A DNA stretch of 5,543 nucleotides. It comes from Chloroflexota bacterium. GTDB taxonomy: Bacteria; Chloroflexota; Dormibacteria; Dormibacterales; Dormibacteraceae. The first letter of the stretch is position 1. Each line of letters opens with the position of its first letter. Below the pieces are notes generated by a model that worked only from the letters and a program-made list of their open reading frames with translations, did no database searches and was not told where the DNA came from. Positions 4,633 through 5,543 of this stretch are shown piece after piece. A program made the translations under genes and the position numbers. The stretch spans positions 1 to 5,543 of the forward strand of contig VBGE01000202.1 in NCBI GenBank assembly GCA_005880345.1, written 5' to 3'.

Positions 4633-5543
4633 CTATTTTCCCGGCTTGCGGTCGCGAGGGTTGGGCTCGTAGACCTTTCGGGCCTTCAGCTTCTCCGGCA
4701 TGTGGACCTGGTTGGCGACTCCGCTCTCGTAGTCGTGCGCGTATTTGTAGCCGCGCCCGTAGCCCATGGACTTCATAAGACCCGTGGGCGCGTTGCGCAG
4801 GTGCATCGGCACAGGCTCGTTCCCCGTCTCCTGGATGAGCTCGCGTGCCGCGCCGTATGACGTGAGCGCGGAGTTGGACTTCGGGGCGAGCGCGAGGTAG
4901 AGAGCAGCCTCGGTGAGAGGTAGGACGGCCTCAGGCATGCCGACGAAATGGGCCGCCTGTTGGGCCGCCATCGCGACGGGCAGCGCTTGGGGGTCGGCCA
5001 GGCCGACGTCCTCGGCGGCGAGGATGACCAGCCGGCGCGCGACGAACATGACGTCCTCGCCTGCCTCGAGCATGCGGGCCATCCAGTAGACGGCCGCGTC
5101 GCGCCGCCTCGCCGGCCAGCGCGGCCGCCGCCTCGAGTCCGTTGAGGGCAACCCGCGCGTCGCCGCGTGCGACTTCGAGCAGCGCGTCCATCGCGTCGCC
5201 GTCGATCGTGGCGTGCAGCTCGGCCAGGCCTCGCTCCACCACCTGCTTCAGCTCCTCGCGCTCCAGCGCCTCCAGGCGGAAGACGCGGCTGCGCGAAAGG
5301 AGCGGCGAGATGACCTCGAACGAGGGGTTTTCGGTGGTGGCTCCGATCAGGGTGACCGTCCCATCCTCGACGTGGGGCAGGATCGCGTCCTGCTGCGCCT
5401 TGTTGAAGCGGTGGATCTCGTCGATGAAGAGCACGGTGCGCAGACCCGCCCGCCCGTGGATCTTGGCTTCGGCCACCACCTTGCGCAGGTCGGCCACGCC
5501 CGCGGTCACGGCGGACATGGCCACCATCCGGGCGCTGGTCTCG
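4633..5543 (-). pseudogene. rarA: RarA/MgsA replication-associated AAA+ ATPase, 5'-truncated by window, frameshifted with internal deletion
   Basis: RarA (MgsA, the Mgs1/WRNIP1 family) is an AAA+ ATPase acting at stalled replication forks. The upstream frame, entering at 5542 and running to about 5101, carries '[14 protein letters not shown]', Walker B '[16 protein letters not shown]', '[19 protein letters not shown]' (sensor 1), 'LLSRSRVF' (arginine finger) and '[11 protein letters not shown]'. The downstream frame, from the Asp codon at 5100 to the stop at 4633, carries '[17 protein letters not shown]', '[19 protein letters not shown]', 'LALAPKSN', '[19 protein letters not shown]' and 'YKYAHD'. 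The two match consecutive parts of one protein but lie in different frames. The normally intervening ~45-55 residues, including the 'YD..G..HYD.ISA..KS.RGS' segment, are absent, so bases equal to 2 modulo 3 appear to be missing. Both halves are otherwise well conserved, which suggests a recent lesion or an assembly/sequencing collapse. The C-terminus is also slightly short. Walker A lies outside the window. The 198-residue and 172-residue frames are fragments of this one gene. Confidence 0.88.

Noticed and set aside
4267..4860. 197-residue open frame on the + strand
   Set aside because: It is antisense to the NDK-like gene and the 3' half of rarA, both with recognisable conserved motifs; it has no RBS or family signature.
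4633..5543. Programmed frameshift joining the two rarA frames
   Set aside because: Besides the frame change, a conserved block of about 45-55 residues is absent, which recoding cannot supply. No slippery heptamer is evident at the join.
1..5543. Mobile element, defence island, CRISPR array or phage genes
   Set aside because: I saw no transposase, integrase, spaced direct repeats, terminal inverted repeats or tRNA edge. The genes are metabolic and housekeeping with even base composition.

Overview
The window is uniformly high-GC bacterial chromosome with tightly packed genes. Short ATGA/TTGA gene overlaps, a TTG and a GTG start, a candidate leaderless promoter, a proline-rich DUF4190-type protein and a long-form (CTC-type) ribosomal protein L25 suggest a high-GC lineage such as Actinomycetota, Chloroflexota or a related candidate phylum (Dormibacterota, for example). 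That placement is inference. I see no rRNA, tRNA, CRISPR array or insertion sequence, and no gene-free stretch over 300 bases.

Left block (1-2276, + strand): an adenosylcobalamin (B12) acyl-CoA mutase operon. It starts with the C-terminal end of a MeaB/ArgK-family GTPase chaperone, then a 547-residue catalytic subunit and a 139-residue B12-binding subunit. Consecutive genes overlap by 4 bases (TTGA, then ATGA). By family the mutase would be annotated as methylmalonyl-CoA mutase. However, its two substrate-determining positions carry Phe77 and Gln195, the pair typical of isobutyryl-CoA mutase, where methylmalonyl-CoA mutase has Tyr and Arg. The two-polypeptide layout also matches IcmA/IcmB. 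The likely reaction is therefore isobutyryl-CoA to n-butyryl-CoA, or a related acyl-CoA, with the GTPase loading and protecting the cofactor.

Middle block (2277-4022, + strand): a small Pro-rich membrane protein with a possible leaderless promoter, then the gene for ribosomal protein L25 with its own -10-like box and Shine-Dalgarno sequence. A short MscS-family channel gene overlaps the L25 stop codon by ATGA.

Right block (4000-5543, - strand): a RarA/MgsA-type AAA+ ATPase gene (its 5' end lies outside the window) followed after 12 bases by a divergent nucleoside diphosphate kinase-like gene. The latter runs convergently into the MscS gene with a 23-base overlap. The rarA gene is broken: the N-terminal and C-terminal homology lie in different frames, and about 45-55 conserved residues are missing at the join. 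This is either a real deletion or an assembly error.

I find no convincing novel multi-gene system. The best leads are the mutase specificity, the NDK-like protein with an unexplained C-terminal extension, and the rarA lesion.
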